64,000 nucleotides of DNA. Source: Ectopseudomonas composti. Its GTDB lineage: Bacteria > Pseudomonadota > Gammaproteobacteria > Pseudomonadales > Pseudomonadaceae. Below, piece after piece: positions 47,878 through 57,639 of the stretch; the first letter of the stretch is position 1; each line of letters opens with the position of its first letter. The translations under genes and the position numbers were made by a program. The notes below the pieces were generated by a model, which ran no database searches, was not told where the DNA came from, and worked only from the letters and a program-made list of their open reading frames with translations. The stretch covers positions 186,001 through 250,000 of the forward strand of contig NZ_LSSW01000022.1 in NCBI RefSeq assembly GCF_001567565.1. The letters run 5' to 3'.

Positions 47878-48612
47878 ATGCTCAACAGCTATCCGTATCT
47901 GCCTCATTTTCTGGCCCCACTCTGGTTCGTTCTGTGTTGGGGAGGCTATACCCGCTATGCCTCGTTGAAGGCGCAAACCACACCCTGTCTTGCCAGCGTG
48001 CTGCACCTGTACCGCGAGGACTGGATGCGCCGCATGCTGATGCGCGAGAACCGCATTGCCGACGCCAACGTGATCGGCAATCTGGAGCGCAACGCCTCGT
48101 TCTTCGCCTCCAGCACACTGATCATCCTGGCCGGTATCCTCACCGTGCTGGGCGCTTCGGATCGCGCGCTGTCGCTGTTGGCCGACATTCCTTTCGTGCA
48201 GCCGGCCAGCCGCGGGCTGTCGGAAATCAAGCTGCTGTGCCTGGGGGTGATCTTCGTCTATGCCTTCTTCACCTTCAGCTGGTGCATGCGTCAGTACAAC
48301 TTCGCGGCCGTGTTGGTGGGTTCGGCGCCGATGGTGGGGGAGCGACATGTCACCGAGCAGGAGCGTAAGGCTTTCGGTGAGCGCACGGCGCGGGTCATCT
48401 CGATGGCTGCCAACCAGTTCAACTTCGGCTTGCGCGCCTATTATTTCGGTATGGCGACACTGGCCTGGTTCATCAACCCCTGGTTCTTCATGTTGGTGAC
48501 TGCCGGGGTTGTGGTCGTGCTGTATCGCCGTGAATTCCATTCTGATGTGCTGGAAGTGATGGTCTATACCCCAACGCCGGCCGCCGAGGTGGCCAAGGAG
48601 AAGAGTGAATGA
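47878..48612 (+). CDS. DUF599 family membrane protein
   Basis: A 244-residue integral membrane protein with about four hydrophobic segments. WMRRMLMRENRIADANVIGNLERNASFFASSTL is the DUF599 core. The function of the family is unknown. ATG 47878 follows AAGGAGTCAG. It overlaps the MAPEG gene by 4 bases. Confidence 0.88.
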   Translation: MLNSYPYLPHFLAPLWFVLCWGGYTRYASLKAQTTPCLASVLHLYREDWMRRMLMRENRIADANVIGNLERNASFFASSTLIILAGILTVLGASDRALSLLADIPFVQPASRGLSEIKLLCLGVIFVYAFFTFSWCMRQYNFAAVLVGSAPMVGERHVTEQERKAFGERTARVISMAANQFNFGLRAYYFGMATLAWFINPWFFMLVTAGVVVVLYRREFHSDVLEVMVYTPTPAAEVAKEKSE

Positions 48613-49004
48613 GCATTCCATTCTGGTGCGTCTTCATCAGCGCCTTGTTGATCTTCATCGCCAAGGCGCCAGTGGCCAAAGCCATGGCCGCAGAGGGCGG
48701 TGGTCGTTACGACAATCATCATCCCCGTGCCCAGCAGGCACGCCTGACGGGCTTCGGTGCGCGAGCCCTGGCTGCGCACTTGAACAGCATCGAGGCATTT
48801 CCATTGTTCGCGGCGGGTGTGCTGATGGCGCACAGCACACAGACCTATGGCTTTCTGGTCGACATCCTGGCGATCACCTTCGTCGTCAGCCGTGTGCTGT
48901 ATATGCTGTTCTACTGGTGGGATCTGCACTGGCAGCGCAGCCTGGTGTGGGTGCTGGGCCTGGCCTGCAGCCTGTTGTTGATGATCAGCCCTGCGCTGAG
49001 ATGA
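48609..49004 (+). CDS. MAPEG family membrane protein
   Basis: A 131-residue protein with four helices. NHHPRAQQARLTGFGARALAAHLNSIEAFPLFA and VSRVLYMLFYWWDLHWQRSL are typical of the bacterial MAPEG group, relatives of eukaryotic glutathione-dependent eicosanoid enzymes. No substrate is known. Translation is coupled to the DUF599 gene. Confidence 0.9.
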   Translation: MSIPFWCVFISALLIFIAKAPVAKAMAAEGGGRYDNHHPRAQQARLTGFGARALAAHLNSIEAFPLFAAGVLMAHSTQTYGFLVDILAITFVVSRVLYMLFYWWDLHWQRSLVWVLGLACSLLLMISPALR

Positions 49005-49031
49005 AAAAAGGCCCGCATCGCGGGCCTTTTT
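49005..49031 (+). terminator. Bidirectional terminator between the MAPEG and lipoprotein genes
   Basis: AAAAAGGCCCGC, loop ATC, GCGGGCCTTTTT between convergent genes. Confidence 0.88.
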
Positions 49032-49045
49032 CTTTCGAGCTGAGG

Positions 49046-49336
49046 TTACTTGCCGTCGACAGCGTCTTTGGCTTCGTCGCCGGCATCCTCGATGGCGTCG
49101 GCCGCATCACCGGCCGCATCCTCAATCTTTTCGCCAGTGGTAGGTTCGTTACCCAGGGCTTCGTTGGTTTTCTGTTCGATGGCTTCGCCAGTGTCTTTGG
49201 CTGCATCGCCCACGTTCTCCATGGCTTCGGAGACTGACTCCTTGGCCGACTCCATCTTGTCTTCCGGGGTTTTCTCGCAGGCGGCGAGACCCAGGGCAGT
49301 GGCAAGCAGCAGGGCATAAGTCAGAGGTTTGTTCAC
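49046..49336 (-). CDS. Small lipoprotein with apolipoprotein-like amphipathic repeats
   Basis: A 96-residue protein with a lipobox (LGLAACEK, Cys at about residue 20) and a mature part very rich in Ala, Asp, Glu and Lys. Repeated units such as KESVSEAMENVGDAAKDTG and EDAAGDAADAIEDAGDEAKD look like 11-residue amphipathic helix repeats, similar to late-embryogenesis-abundant-like or YtxH-like proteins. GTG 49336 is chosen because GGAGTGATC lies before it and the signal peptide begins there. The function is unknown; an envelope stress role is a guess. Confidence 0.75.
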   Translation of the reverse strand: MNKPLTYALLLATALGLAACEKTPEDKMESAKESVSEAMENVGDAAKDTGEAIEQKTNEALGNEPTTGEKIEDAAGDAADAIEDAGDEAKDAVDGK

Positions 49337-49525
49337 GGTGATCACTCCATGTGTGAGAGTTGTTAGTGGCTGGGTTGACCCCATAACGCACAGTCACTTC
49401 GAATGCCGGGACCGCCCATAAGTTCCCTTGTCCCTGATGGCGTGCTGGCGAAACGGCTGTGAGTCCCGGCGCGAGGCGCTATCATGCGCAGCCTTTTTTC
49501 CATGGCAGAGCAGAGCGCGAAAGTG

Positions 49526-50008
49526 ATGAGTGAGCAGTCGATTCAGGCGCGGGCGCAGCGGTTTCTGGCCGCATTGCGTCATTGCCAGGTGCTGGGCATG
49601 AGTGTCGAGTCAGCGGACGGCAAAGGGCTGACGCTGCGACTGCCTTATGCAGCGCACATCGTGGGCAACCCGGACACCGGCGTGGTTCACGGTGGCGCCA
49701 TCACCACACTGATGGACACCACCTGCGGTATCTCCACGGTTTGCGTGCTGCCGGAGTTCGAAATCTGCCCGACCCTCGACCTGCGCATCGACTACATGCA
49801 TCCGGCCGAGCCCGGTAAGGACGTGTTCGGCTTCGCCGAGTGCTACCGGGTTACGCCCAACGTCATCTTCACCCGTGGCTATGCCTATCAGGACGATCCT
49901 GAGCAGCCGATTGCCCACGTGGTCGGTACCTTCATGCGCATGGGCAAGGCCGCGCAGGCTGGCGCAGGTGAGCTGAAGCAGAACGTCCAGCAAGGCGGTG
50001 ACGCATGA
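49526..50008 (+). CDS. PaaI-type hotdog-fold thioesterase
   Basis: A 160-residue hotdog-fold acyl-CoA thioesterase-like protein. The hallmark is NPDTGVVHGGAITTLMDTTCGIS with the active-site Asp/Glu region, followed by LDLRIDYMHPAEPG. Which of two in-frame ATGs (49502 or 49526) is used is unclear; neither has a strong ribosome-binding site, and 49526 fits the family length better. It overlaps the next thioesterase gene by 4 bases. Confidence 0.85.
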   Translation: MSEQSIQARAQRFLAALRHCQVLGMSVESADGKGLTLRLPYAAHIVGNPDTGVVHGGAITTLMDTTCGISTVCVLPEFEICPTLDLRIDYMHPAEPGKDVFGFAECYRVTPNVIFTRGYAYQDDPEQPIAHVVGTFMRMGKAAQAGAGELKQNVQQGGDA

Positions 50009-50451
50009 GCGAACTGAACCTTGAGCAACTGGTGGCTCGTGCGCATCAGCAAGACGACTACGACCCGCTGATCAGCCTGATTCCCTACGCCAAGCTGCTC
50101 GGCATCGAGTGCCTGCGCCTGGGTGACGACATGGTCTTCCGTCTGCCAGCCAATCGTGACTGCATTGGCAACCCGGTTCTGCCTGCATTGCATGGTGGCG
50201 TGATCGCCGGCTTCATGGAACATGCCGCCATGCTTCATCTATTGATGTTCATGGGTATTCCACATTTGCCCAAAATCATCGACTTCTCGATAGATTACCT
50301 GCGCGCTGGTCATTATCGTGACACCTATGCGCAGTGCCAGGTCTGGCGTCAGGGGCGGCGGGTGGCCAATGTGGCGATCACCGCCTGGCAAACGACGCGG
50401 ACCGAGCCGATTGCCACCGCCCGTGCCCACTTCAAGGTCGATGAGCCCTGA
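50005..50451 (+). CDS. Second PaaI-type hotdog-fold thioesterase
   Basis: A 148-residue protein of the same fold as its upstream neighbour but only distantly similar. NPVLPALHGGVIAGFMEHAAMLH is the active-site helix and IIDFSIDYLRAG the following strand. The tandem suggests a heteromer or two substrates. It overlaps the upstream gene (ATGA). Confidence 0.85.
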   Translation: MSELNLEQLVARAHQQDDYDPLISLIPYAKLLGIECLRLGDDMVFRLPANRDCIGNPVLPALHGGVIAGFMEHAAMLHLLMFMGIPHLPKIIDFSIDYLRAGHYRDTYAQCQVWRQGRRVANVAITAWQTTRTEPIATARAHFKVDEP

Positions 50452-50507
50452 GTCGACGAAACCCAGGCGGATCGGTAGCGCAGCAAATCATGACAAGGAT
50501 TCTGTAG

Positions 50508-51755
50508 ATGGATGCGTTACTGATAATTGGTGGCCTGCTGCTGATGCTGGTTGGTCTGGTCTGGCTGGTCATGCGTGCCTTCGCCACCAGTCTGTTGTGG
50601 GGGTGGGGCAGCCTGATTCCACCTATTACCCTGATCTACGTGGTGCGCCACTGGGCGCGTGCCCGTAGTGCGGTCATGCTGATCGCGCTTGGCGTCATCC
50701 CGCTGGTGGTGGGCCTGACCTTACTGGCCAACAAGGATGCCGAGCGTCTGGCGGCGATCGCTCGCCTCGACTGGCTCAAGCCCGAAGTGCAGGCGCCGGC
50801 GGAGCTGGCAATCGACCTGCGTGGTCAGCTCAATGGTCAGCCGTTTCGGCCGCAGCAGGGCGAGCTGATCGATGGCGTACTGGTGCTGCGCGAGGGCCTG
50901 GACTTCTTCGCACTGCGCGAGTTGAGCATACGTCTGCCGCAGCCCGTCGAGGGCGCCGTGCGTGTCGACGTGTTGCCCCAGGACAGCGGCAATCTGCCGG
51001 AGGTGGAGCTGAGCTGGTTGTTGCCGGAGCAGGATCTGCCCGAGGCCCGTCGTCTCAGTCGCGGCTATACCCTGCACCTGGATCTGCAGCCGCAGGCGCC
51101 CAATCGGCTGGTCGGTGATTTTCACCTGGTATTGCCGCCCAGTTTCAAGACCAGCCTCAGTGGTCGAGTCGAGCTGTACCGTGACCGCCTGCGCTATGCC
51201 CAAGGACAGGTCGATACCCGGTACGACTCGCGTGACACCATCGCCCATGTCCTGCAGGACTACCTGCAACGACGTTTTGCCACGCGCGATGTACGCGAGT
51301 TGAAGCTACCGGTGTTCACCTTCGAGGGTGACACCCTGGAATTGCAGGTCGATGCGCAAGTGGCCGGACGTAGCGAAAGTCTGCCGATTCGTCTGCAGAA
51401 GCGCCCCCAGCATGGTTGGACGGTCAGCGGCGATCGCTTTCCGGCATTGCCTGCCGTCGTCTCGCGACCGCCTGCCCAACAAAGTGACGCTGCACCCGTC
51501 GAGGAGCGCCTGAGTCGCCCGCTCGATCGTCGCCAGCGTTTCAGCCTGGCACGCCTGCAGCGTAACCCCGAGCAGTACCGCAACCTCAGCATGCGTTTGA
51601 GCCGCGCCAGCGGCGGAACGGTTGAAGGACGCTTTGTCGGTGTCGACGCCGATGGCAGCATTCGCCTCAGCCAGCAGATGGGCAGCGGTGGCGGGCAGGC
51701 CAGCTTCAGTTTCAAACCGGAAGAAATTGGCCGCCTGGAACTACTGGAGCCCTAG
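50508..51755 (+). CDS. Conserved membrane protein upstream of htpG
   Basis: A 415-residue protein with two or three N-terminal hydrophobic helices (about residues 3-25, 30-45, 52-72) and a large soluble part, likely periplasmic. The soluble part is beta-rich and ends in a conserved-looking module (YRNLSMRLSRASGGTVEGRF). Pseudomonas homologues are sometimes called MFS transporter, which the topology contradicts. It occupies the same place before htpG in P. aeruginosa (PA1595 in memory). Function unknown. Confidence 0.78.
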   Translation: MDALLIIGGLLLMLVGLVWLVMRAFATSLLWGWGSLIPPITLIYVVRHWARARSAVMLIALGVIPLVVGLTLLANKDAERLAAIARLDWLKPEVQAPAELAIDLRGQLNGQPFRPQQGELIDGVLVLREGLDFFALRELSIRLPQPVEGAVRVDVLPQDSGNLPEVELSWLLPEQDLPEARRLSRGYTLHLDLQPQAPNRLVGDFHLVLPPSFKTSLSGRVELYRDRLRYAQGQVDTRYDSRDTIAHVLQDYLQRRFATRDVRELKLPVFTFEGDTLELQVDAQVAGRSESLPIRLQKRPQHGWTVSGDRFPALPAVVSRPPAQQSDAAPVEERLSRPLDRRQRFSLARLQRNPEQYRNLSMRLSRASGGTVEGRFVGVDADGSIRLSQQMGSGGGQASFSFKPEEIGRLELLEP

Positions 51756-51829
51756 TGCGGGTGGCTCGCCATATTCGCCTCGTGAGCGGCTTGTACCTGC
51801 CAGAAGCGATGATGAGCATGCAGCAAGCC

Positions 51830-51857
51830 CTTGAAATTAATCCAGCTGGCCCCATCT
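51830..51857 (+). promoter_or_regulatory. Sigma32 (RpoH) promoter of htpG
   Basis: CTTGAAA (51830-51836), a 13-base spacer, CCCCATCT (51850-51857). This matches the sigma32 consensus CTTGAAA-N13/14-CCCCATNT at every position. Transcription should start near 51864, giving a leader of about 48 bases. Confidence 0.88.
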
Positions 51858-51911
51858 GTAGGTCATCCGCCGCCATAGCGGTTCCTGTCCTGCAGATGGA
51901 GTTAGAAGACC

Positions 51912-53810
51912 ATGAGTGTGGAAACTCAAAAAGAAACCCTGGGCTTCCAGACCGAGGTGAAGCAACTGCTTCACCTGATGATTCATTCCCTGTACTCGAA
52001 CAAGGAAATCTTCCTGCGCGAGTTGATCTCCAACGCCTCCGACGCCGCTGACAAGCTGCGTTTCGAGGCGTTGGCCAAACCGGAGCTGCTCGAAGGTGGC
52101 GCCGAACTGAAGATCCGCCTGTCCTTCGACAAGGACGCCAAGACCGTTACCCTCGAAGACAACGGCATCGGCATGAATCGCGATGAGGTCATCGCGCACC
52201 TGGGCACCATCGCCAAGTCCGGCACCGCCGACTTCCTGAAGAACCTCTCCGGCGACCAGAAGAAGGACTCGCACCTGATCGGTCAGTTCGGTGTGGGCTT
52301 CTATTCGGCATTCATCGTCGCCGATCAGGTCGAGGTCTTCAGCCGCCGTGCCGGCAGCCCCGCCAGCGAAGGCGTGCATTGGTCGTCGAAGGGCGAGGGC
52401 GATTTCGAAGTTGCGACCGTCGACAAAGCCGAGCGCGGTACTCGCATCGTCCTGCACCTCAAGAGCGGTGAAGAAGAATTCGCCGATGGCTGGCGCCTGC
52501 GCAATATCGTCAAGAAGTACTCCGACCATATCGCGCTGCCCATCGAGCTGCCGAAGGAGCACCAAGGCGAGGACAAGCCGGCAGAGCTCGAGTGGGAAAC
52601 TGTCAACCGCGCCAGCGCGCTGTGGACCCGTCCGCGTACCGAGATCAAGGACGAGGAATATCAGGAGTTCTACAAGCACGTCGGCCATGACTTCGAGAAC
52701 CCGCTGGCCTGGAGCCACAACAAGGTCGAGGGCAAGCTGGAGTACACCTCGCTGCTCTACGTGCCGGCTCGTGCGCCGTTCGACCTGTACCAGCGCGAAG
52801 CGCCCAAGGGACTCAAGCTATACGTGCAGCGCGTGTTCATCATGGACCAGGCGGATCAGTTCCTGCCGCTGTACCTGCGCTTCATCAAGGGCGTGGTCGA
52901 CTCCAACGACCTGTCGCTGAACGTCTCCCGCGAGATCCTGCAGACCGGCCCGGTCATCGACTCGATGAAGTCGGCGCTGACCAAGCGTGTGCTGGACATG
53001 CTGGAGAAACTGGCGAAAGAAAAAGCGGAGGATTACCAGAACTTCTGGAAAACCTTCGGCCAGGTGCTCAAGGAAGGCCCGGCGGAAGACTTCGCCAACA
53101 AGGAGAAGATCGCTGGCCTGCTGCGTTTCGCTTCCACCGCGGGTGAGGGCGATGAGCAGTCGGTGTCGCTGGCCGACTACCTGGGCCGCGTCAAGGACGG
53201 TCAGGACAAGATCTACTACCTCACGGGTGAAAGTTACGCGCAGATCAAGAACAGCCCGCACCTGGAAGTCTTCCGCAAGAAAGGCATCGAAGTGCTGCTG
53301 CTCACCGATCGTATCGATGAGTGGCTGATGAGCTACCTGACCGAGTTCGACGGCAAGCAGTTCGTCGACGTGGCCCGTGGCGACCTGGATCTGGGCAAGC
53401 TGGACTCGGAAGAGGACAAAAAGGCCCAGGAAGAAGTCGCCAAGGCCAAGGAAGGGCTGATCGAGCGCCTCAAGGGCGCGCTGGGTGAGCAGGTCACCGA
53501 GGTTCGCGTGTCGCACCGCCTGACCGACTCGCCGGCGATCCTGGCCATTGGCGAGCAGGACCTGGGCCTGCAGATGCGCCAGATTCTCGAAGCCAGTGGG
53601 CAGAAGGTGCCGGATGCCAAGCCGATCTTCGAGTTCAATCCGGCGCACCCGCTGATCGAACGCCTGGATGCCGAGCCGGATGAAGATCGCTTTGCCGATC
53701 TGTCGCACATCCTGTTCGACCAGGCCGCCCTGGCCGCTGGTGACAGCCTCAAGGACCCTGCAGCTTACGTGCAGCGTCTGAACAAGCTATTGGTGGAACT
53801 CTCCGCCTGA
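51912..53810 (+). CDS. htpG: Molecular chaperone HtpG (Hsp90)
   Basis: A 632-residue GHKL-type ATPase chaperone that acts with DnaK in protein remodelling. The N-terminal ATP domain has the motifs [42 protein letters not shown] and [16 protein letters not shown]. The middle domain has the catalytic-loop Arg region ([10 protein letters not shown]), and the C-terminal dimerisation domain is complete. A perfect heat-shock promoter precedes it. Confidence 0.98.
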   Translation: MSVETQKETLGFQTEVKQLLHLMIHSLYSNKEIFLRELISNASDAADKLRFEALAKPELLEGGAELKIRLSFDKDAKTVTLEDNGIGMNRDEVIAHLGTIAKSGTADFLKNLSGDQKKDSHLIGQFGVGFYSAFIVADQVEVFSRRAGSPASEGVHWSSKGEGDFEVATVDKAERGTRIVLHLKSGEEEFADGWRLRNIVKKYSDHIALPIELPKEHQGEDKPAELEWETVNRASALWTRPRTEIKDEEYQEFYKHVGHDFENPLAWSHNKVEGKLEYTSLLYVPARAPFDLYQREAPKGLKLYVQRVFIMDQADQFLPLYLRFIKGVVDSNDLSLNVSREILQTGPVIDSMKSALTKRVLDMLEKLAKEKAEDYQNFWKTFGQVLKEGPAEDFANKEKIAGLLRFASTAGEGDEQSVSLADYLGRVKDGQDKIYYLTGESYAQIKNSPHLEVFRKKGIEVLLLTDRIDEWLMSYLTEFDGKQFVDVARGDLDLGKLDSEEDKKAQEEVAKAKEGLIERLKGALGEQVTEVRVSHRLTDSPAILAIGEQDLGLQMRQILEASGQKVPDAKPIFEFNPAHPLIERLDAEPDEDRFADLSHILFDQAALAAGDSLKDPAAYVQRLNKLLVELSA

Positions 53811-53828
53811 TTGGCTACGCTGTAGAAC

Positions 53829-53850
53829 AAGCCCGCTCCGGCGGGCTTTT
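53829..53850 (+). terminator. Intrinsic terminator after htpG
   Basis: AAGCCCGC, loop TCCG, GCGGGCTTTT: an 8-bp stem with a short T-run, 19 bases after the stop. Confidence 0.78.
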
Positions 53851-53946
53851 CTATGGGCGCGATATATCAGAGGGATTTGACAAGCGCAGCCCCGTCGTTT
53901 CAGATGCTGGCAATTGGCTGGCTTTTTGTCGGTGCCCTGGGGTTGT

Positions 53947-56900
53947 ATGTCGATCTTCGAGTTGTTCTTCATCATGGGCGCGGACCCGAGTGTCCTTGTG
54001 CTCAGTAGCTACGACACTCCGTTGGTGCTGTTATCGCTGGCGATTGCCGTGTTCGCCGCGGGCATGGCGTTGCAACTGGCCGGCGAAGCGCGCGACAGTT
54101 CGCATCCGGTCGCCAGGCAAATCACCATCCTCACCGGCTCGCTCGCCCTGGGCGGCGGTATCTGGTCCATGCATTTTCTTGGCATGCTCGCCTTTGAGCT
54201 GTGCGCAGCGGTGCGTTTCGACCTGGGCATCACCTTGTTGTCGATACTGCCGGGGCTGGCCGCATCCTGGGTCGCACTGAGCCTGCTGGCGCGACGTGAC
54301 CTGAGCCCACTGCAGCTGTATGTGGGCGGCGTACTGGTCGGTGCCGGTATCGGCGCCATGCATTACAGCGGCATGGCCGCGATGCAGATGGCGCCGCTGT
54401 TGCGTTATGACCCCTGGATGTTCGCTCTGTCCATCCTCGTTGCCGTTGCCCTGGCCATTCTTGCGCTTTGGGTGCGCTTCGGTCTGGAAGGGCGCCTGCC
54501 GGCGCCCTGGGCGCTGTTGCTCAGCGCCCTGGTCATGGGCCTGGCCATCAGTGGCATGCATTACACCGGCATGGCGGCGGCGCGCTTCGTTGGTTCGCCC
54601 GAGTCGGACGCTCCGATGAGCGTGATGGACAGCGGCTATATCGCCATCGCCATCACGCTGTTGACCGTCGTCCTGACCGTCTTCGTGGTGGCAGTCAACA
54701 CGCTGCTGCGCTACCGCCGCATCAGCCGCCAGCTCAAGGCCAGCGAGCAGCACCTGCGCTCGATATTCGATACGGCGCTGGACGCCATCATCACTGTCGA
54801 CCACAGCGGTAGGATTTGCTCGGCCAACCGTGCGGTCTCCCGTCTGTTCGGCTGGGCACCGCAGGAGTTGGTCGGGTTACACATGCGCTCGCTGATGCCG
54901 CCCCGTTATGTCGATCAGGTCGAAGCGTTGTTGGCCGATTACCTCAGGACAGGGCGTCTGTCCCTGCCGGCAGGTGAGCAGGAACTGGCCTGCCTGACTC
55001 GCGACGGGGAAGAGAAGCCCGTGCGCATCAGCGTTGGCATCACACATGCGGGCAGCCGCCCGCTGTTCGTGGTATTCGTGGCCGATATCAGTGAACGCCA
55101 GGCCATGGAGAAAGCGCTGCGTGATAGCGAGCAGCAGTATCGTTCGCTGATCAGCAATATTCCGGGGGTGTCGTTTCGCTGCCTGCTTGATCGCGACTGG
55201 ACCATGCTGTTCATCAGTGATGCGGTGCAGAGCCTGACCGGCTACAGCACCGAGGATTTCATCAGCCGGCGTTGCTCGATCGCCGAGCTGTATCATCCCG
55301 ATGACTATCAGCGAGTCGCCGACGAGGTGGTAGAGGCCATCGAGCAGGGGCGTAACTATACGGTCGAGTATCGTCTGTTCGACCGTGAGGGTGAGGAACA
55401 CTGGATCTGGGAAAGCGGCAGTGCGGTCTGCGACGATAAGGGTGTGCCGCGCTGGATCGATGGTGTGTTGCTCGATCAGACCGAAAGCAAACGACGCAAT
55501 GCCGAGTACGAGGGCAAGGTCACCGCGATCAGCAAGGCCATGGCGCTGATCGAGTTTGATCTCGAGGGCAACATTCTGCAGATCAACGATAACGCCCTGG
55601 CACTGTTCGATTACGAGCGCGAAGACGTGATCGGCCGCCACCACACCATGTTCTGCTACCCGGATCAGATCGCCAGCGACAGCTACCGCCAGGGCTGGGC
55701 CGATCTGCGCGCCGGGCACTTTCGCACCGGCGAGTATCGTCGCAAAGGCAAGGATGGGCGTGAGGTCTGGATCCAGGCCAGCTACAACCCGATCCTCGAT
55801 AGCGATGGCAAGCCGTTCAAGGTGGTCAAGCTGGCGACCGACCTCACGCCCCGTCGTGTGATGGAGCAGGAACTGCGTGCCGCCCGTGACCGTGCCGAGG
55901 CCGCGGCTGCCGCTCGTAGCAGCTTCCTGGCCAACATGAGCCATGAAATTCGTACGCCGATGAACGCCATCATCGGCTTCACCGAGCTGCTGCTGGAAAC
56001 CCCGCTTTCCAGTGAGCAGCGTCGCCACCTCAGCACCGTGCAGCATTCGTCGCGCTCGCTGCTGGGGCTGCTCAACGACATCCTCGATACGGCCAAGCTC
56101 GACCGTGGCGCCATCGAGCTGGAACAGCTTGATTTCTCGCTGCGCGAGCTGTGCGAGCAGGTGATCGCCAGCCAATGCCTGGCCGCCGAAAGCAAAGGCC
56201 TGCAGCTTTACCTGGACTACCCGCCGACGCTCAACGAGTTCTTCTGCGGCGACCCGCTGCGTCTGCAACAGGTCTTGACCAACCTGCTCGGCAATGCGGT
56301 CAAGTTCACCCTGCAGGGCGAGGTATGCCTGAAGGTGAGCGGCGATCCGGGCGCCATGCGCCTGGCGGTGAAAGATACCGGTATCGGTATCGCAGCCGAC
56401 CGCCTGGAAAAGATCTTCGAGCCCTTCGCTCAGGCCGATGCGTCGATGAGTCGGCGCTTCGGCGGCACTGGCCTGGGGACGACCATCTCCCGCCAACTGG
56501 TCGAATTGATGGGCGGTCGCCTGCGGGTCGAAAGCACCGAAGGGCAGGGCAGCTGTTTCAGCGTCGAATTGCCGCTGTGCGCCGGCAAGCGCCGGGCGTC
56601 GCAGCAGCGTGCCGTGATGCCGCAGCTGGGGCCGTTGAACATCCTTGCAGCCGATGATGTGCCGCAGAATCTCGAGTTGTTGCAGTTGACCCTGGAGCAT
56701 TTCGGCCATCGCGTGCACTGCGTCGGCGATGGTCAAGGCGCGCTTCAGGCCTTTATCGAGGAGCGCTTCGATCTGATCCTGATGGATGTGCAGATGCCGG
56801 GAGTCGACGGTTTGGAGGCTTCGCGGCGGATTCGTGAGCTGGAAGCCGCCGAGGCCAGAGAGCCGATACCGATCATTGCCCTGACTGCCAGCGTACTCGA

Positions 56901-57639
56901 TCAGGACCGTCAGGCGGCACTGGATTCGGGCATGAATGGCTTCGCCTCGAAGCCGCTGGACGTCAGTGCATTGCTGTGGGAAATCGCCCGAGTTCTCGGG
57001 TTGACCGACGTACCTAGTGCCGTGGTCAGCGCCACTCGTGTTGCTGACGCCGGCCTGTTCGACTGGGTGCGTGGCGGCAACCTCTGGGGTGGGCCGTTGC
57101 GCATGGCCCGGGCGATCAACAGCTTCATCGGTGAACAACATGAGCTGGTCGAGCGCCTCAACCAGCTTCTGGCCGCGCGCGACTGGCGTGAGGGCGAGGC
57201 GCTGGCGCACCGGCTGCACGGCGCCGCCGGCAACCTGGCGATGGCCAGCCTGGCAAGCCTGGGGCAGTCGATCGAGCGAGCGTTCCAGGCACAGGACGAG
57301 CAGGCTTTGCCTGCATTGCTCGCGGAGCTCGATCAGACCTTGCAGACGGTCAAGGCGGTGGTCCCGCAGGTGCCCGAGGTTAACTCTGCGGCCCAGAGCC
57401 CGACTGCCGACTTGTCCTCGCTGCGTGAACAGGCCAGTCAGCTGCGTCATGCCCTGCAGCGTGGCGGCCTGGACGATGAGACCCTGGCGGCCATGGAGCA
57501 CGCTGCTGGGGCAACAGCCTACGCTGTAGCCCTGAATGATATGCGCCAGGCGCTGGATGACTTCGATTTCGATCAGGCCCTGGTCGTGCTGGATAAACTG
57601 CTGTTGCAACTGCATGACGAGGAAACGACCCCATCATGA
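53947..57639 (+). CDS. MHYT-PAS hybrid sensor histidine kinase
   Basis: A 1230-residue inner-membrane hybrid kinase. The N-terminal MHYT domain has about seven helices and three repeats of the motif (MHFLGM, MHYSGM, MHYTGM), proposed to bind copper and sense O2, CO or NO. Three PAS/PAC domains follow (about 260-630). The phosphoacceptor is His666 in MSHEIRTPMNAIIGFTELL, with a GHKL ATPase domain after it. A receiver carries Asp947 in MDVQMPGVDGLEA, and an Hpt domain carries His1088 in AHRLHGAAGNLAMA. The phosphorelay probably ends in the HD-GYP regulator translated from the overlapping next gene. ATG 53947 or 53974 are both possible starts. Confidence 0.92.
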   Translation: MSIFELFFIMGADPSVLVLSSYDTPLVLLSLAIAVFAAGMALQLAGEARDSSHPVARQITILTGSLALGGGIWSMHFLGMLAFELCAAVRFDLGITLLSILPGLAASWVALSLLARRDLSPLQLYVGGVLVGAGIGAMHYSGMAAMQMAPLLRYDPWMFALSILVAVALAILALWVRFGLEGRLPAPWALLLSALVMGLAISGMHYTGMAAARFVGSPESDAPMSVMDSGYIAIAITLLTVVLTVFVVAVNTLLRYRRISRQLKASEQHLRSIFDTALDAIITVDHSGRICSANRAVSRLFGWAPQELVGLHMRSLMPPRYVDQVEALLADYLRTGRLSLPAGEQELACLTRDGEEKPVRISVGITHAGSRPLFVVFVADISERQAMEKALRDSEQQYRSLISNIPGVSFRCLLDRDWTMLFISDAVQSLTGYSTEDFISRRCSIAELYHPDDYQRVADEVVEAIEQGRNYTVEYRLFDREGEEHWIWESGSAVCDDKGVPRWIDGVLLDQTESKRRNAEYEGKVTAISKAMALIEFDLEGNILQINDNALALFDYEREDVIGRHHTMFCYPDQIASDSYRQGWADLRAGHFRTGEYRRKGKDGREVWIQASYNPILDSDGKPFKVVKLATDLTPRRVMEQELRAARDRAEAAAAARSSFLANMSHEIRTPMNAIIGFTELLLETPLSSEQRRHLSTVQHSSRSLLGLLNDILDTAKLDRGAIELEQLDFSLRELCEQVIASQCLAAESKGLQLYLDYPPTLNEFFCGDPLRLQQVLTNLLGNAVKFTLQGEVCLKVSGDPGAMRLAVKDTGIGIAADRLEKIFEPFAQADASMSRRFGGTGLGTTISRQLVELMGGRLRVESTEGQGSCFSVELPLCAGKRRASQQRAVMPQLGPLNILAADDVPQNLELLQLTLEHFGHRVHCVGDGQGALQAFIEERFDLILMDVQMPGVDGLEASRRIRELEAAEAREPIPIIALTASVLDQDRQAALDSGMNGFASKPLDVSALLWEIARVLGLTDVPSAVVSATRVADAGLFDWVRGGNLWGGPLRMARAINSFIGEQHELVERLNQLLAARDWREGEALAHRLHGAAGNLAMASLASLGQSIERAFQAQDEQALPALLAELDQTLQTVKAVVPQVPEVNSAAQSPTADLSSLREQASQLRHALQRGGLDDETLAAMEHAAGATAYAVALNDMRQALDDFDFDQALVVLDKLLLQLHDEETTPS

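Noticed and set aside
50508..51755. MFS transporter label for the protein before htpG
   Set aside because: It has only two or three N-terminal helices and a large soluble part, not twelve helices.
54877..57615. 912-residue minus-strand frame opposite the hybrid kinase
   Set aside because: Shadow of the kinase gene; no recognisable domain or start signal.
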